DNA of 14,283 nt from Candidatus Omnitrophota bacterium. Lineage in GTDB: Bacteria > NPL-UPA2 > BS750m-G34. Both the position numbers and the translations under genes were made by a program. The notes under the pieces are model-generated. The model did no database searches. It saw only the letters and a program-made list of their open reading frames with translations, and was not told the DNA's origin. The DNA lies in NCBI GenBank assembly GCA_016783345.1, contig JADHWT010000024.1:1-14283 (forward strand). Direction: 5' to 3'. This document shows positions 13,386 through 14,283 of the stretch, piece after piece (positions within the stretch are counted from its first letter, which is position 1; every line of letters starts with the position of its first letter).

Positions 13386-13916
13386 TTATTTATTATAACA
13401 TATTTTTCTCTCATCATTAAAAAAATTTATATAGTCAGGGGTGCGGTAGTCAGGAAATGTCCATGGGAAAGGGGTAAAGGTTTTGTCCTTAAAAAATAAC
13501 GTAATTTCACCATATATGCCTTTCCCGAGATAAAGACGATGCGCATAATCTTTGTGAGTGGCAAGGACTACCTTGCTCAATGACAGATAACCCGGGTCCA
13601 GGTTTACCCGCCGCTTTTCACCGACTGAAAATTTAGACTCTAACTTCATAGTATACAACTTTATATCGATAAGCTTTTCAGGGGCGATGGGCTTTTTAAA
13701 TATAAAAAACATCTTTTTTAAACCTCCCCCCATCTCCTCAGTATAATAATCTGTCTGCGTGAAATTAAATATTTTTGAACGGTTACTAATGGGGCCAAAT
13801 CTTCGTTCCATGATATTGGATGCTTTCTCAATTAAAGAGACATCCTGTGTGAAGATGGCTGTGAAGAGAAAGACTAATTCCCTTTTTCCGGACAATGACC
13901 GAGACAGAGCCCGCAT
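13386..13916 (-). CDS. DUF4416 family protein
   Basis: A 176-residue soluble protein of the uncharacterised DUF4416 family. Family hallmarks are the opening hydrophobic strand (LVFLFTAIFT, 14-23), RRFGPIS near 38-44, DYYTEEMGGGLKKMFFIF (about 56-73), the very conserved RRVNLDPGYLSLSKVVLAT (about 101-119), YAHRLYLGKGIYGEITL and the C-terminal PFPWTFPDYRTPDYINFF. No catalytic role is established. The ATG start at 13916 overlaps the upstream Fe-S protein gene by 43 bases. A TTG at 13895 (residue 8) would fit the family N-terminus better and cut the overlap to 22 bases, so the start is uncertain. The nitroreductase gene follows 16 bases later. Confidence 0.85.
   Translation of the reverse strand: MRALSRSLSGKRELVFLFTAIFTQDVSLIEKASNIMERRFGPISNRSKIFNFTQTDYYTEEMGGGLKKMFFIFKKPIAPEKLIDIKLYTMKLESKFSVGEKRRVNLDPGYLSLSKVVLATHKDYAHRLYLGKGIYGEITLFFKDKTFTPFPWTFPDYRTPDYINFFNDERKICYNK
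13392..13397 (-). promoter_or_regulatory. Extended -10 upstream of nitroreductase-trxB
   Basis: TGTTATAAT on the minus strand (TATAAT 13397-13392), overlapping the last codons of the DUF4416 gene. Transcription would start near 13385, at the 5' edge of the AAAGGAAA ribosome-binding site (13385-13378). The -35 region is poor (TTAATG). Confidence 0.45.
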
Positions 13917-14283
13917 ATACCCACCCCAATCTTACGTGAAAATTCTTTTACCTGTTTACAACACGCATCTCTGTCAAAATTCTCCGGAATATCTTTTATA
14001 GCGCCAACCGGACAGGATGCCTGGCAAGCGGAACATGAGCCGCAATCTTCTTTTATTGGTGCAGAAGGTTCAAGGACTAAATCCGTTAAAACTGTAGCCA
14101 GGCGGATGCTTGAGCCGTATTTCCTATTGACCAGGAGATTATTTTTTCCCCTCCATCCTAAGCCTGCAAGATTAGCGACCTCCCTATGTGAGATATGCCC
14201 CAGCTGCTTTTGCCAGTCTATAATTATTGAAGCAGGGATTGGAATTGCCCTGTATCCCTGCGATATTACCAGATTCGCTATAT
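13874..14283 (-). CDS. Double [4Fe-4S] cluster protein, QueG-like, C-terminal part
   Basis: The 3' part of a gene whose start lies beyond the right edge; 135 residues are visible, ending in TAG at 13876-13874. AGLGWRGKNNLLVNRKYGS is the signature also found in epoxyqueuosine reductase (QueG) and its relatives. Two ferredoxin-type motifs follow: CGSCSACQASCP, then a spaced pair CC with CGLCLGHCP. Together these can hold two [4Fe-4S] clusters. The protein ends just after the second cluster, without the C-terminal HEAT repeats of long QueG proteins. It is therefore more likely a short QueG-like electron-transfer protein, or a short QueG, than a proven tRNA-queuosine enzyme. The cobalamin-binding N-terminal half, which would decide this, is outside the window. 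Confidence 0.85.
   Translation of the reverse strand, partial: IANLVISQGYRAIPIPASIIIDWQKQLGHISHREVANLAGLGWRGKNNLLVNRKYGSSIRLATVLTDLVLEPSAPIKEDCGSCSACQASCPVGAIKDIPENFDRDACCKQVKEFSRKIGVGICGLCLGHCPEKGN

Noticed and set aside
1..14283. Search for a new defence system, biosynthetic island, mobile element, CRISPR array, tRNA or attachment site
   Set aside because: All genes of known family are core metabolism or housekeeping. I saw no direct repeats with spacers, transposase, integrase, toxin-antitoxin pair or tRNA-like fold.

Overview
The window is a dense, ordinary bacterial chromosome segment of moderate GC. It has no gap over 300 bases and shows no mobile element, CRISPR array, rRNA or tRNA. 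The proteins look like those of an anaerobic, uncultured-type Gram-negative bacterium. The block tyrA-cmk-plsC-ispH-rpsA next to a phosphohexomutase, together with a Re-citrate-synthase-like enzyme, a DUF4416 protein and a DUF401 membrane protein, suggests Omnitrophota or a neighbouring lineage. That placement is inference from gene content and protein style, not from a database search.

Layout, left to right. A small membrane protein begins on the minus strand and runs off the left edge (1-80). A plus-strand DRE-TIM metallolyase of the Re-citrate synthase type follows (208-1587). On the minus strand are rarA, a DUF401 transporter-like protein and yjbQ. The last two overlap as ATGA, and rarA follows 12 bases later (1604-4482). 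A cold-shock protein gene has its own promoter and a structured leader of about 100 bases (4579-4889). The main minus-strand block reads tyrA, cmk, plsC, then a small terminator and a new promoter, then ispH, rpsA and a phosphohexomutase (11018 down to 4928). A class II aldolase gene on the plus strand (11088-11972) diverges from tyrA and collides tail to tail with trxB. Upstream of trxB on the minus strand are a nitroreductase, a DUF4416 protein and the C-terminal part of a double-[4Fe-4S] protein cut by the right edge.

The genes serve core functions: aromatic amino acids (tyrA), CTP/dCTP precursors (cmk), phospholipid (plsC), isoprenoids (ispH), translation (rpsA), cell-wall amino sugars (phosphohexomutase), DNA replication repair (rarA), redox (trxB, nitroreductase, Fe-S protein) and central carbon (Re-citrate synthase, aldolase).

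I found no convincing undescribed multi-gene system. The more interesting signals are at the level of expression. Four gene heads carry a -10 element only 6 to 10 bases before the ATG, which predicts leaderless mRNAs. Five of seven visible promoters have an extended TGn -10. A seven-A slippery run ends ispH exactly where rpsA begins in the -1 frame, which could make an IspH-S1 fusion. The csp leader holds two hairpins. A palindrome sits between the divergent tyrA and aldolase promoters.
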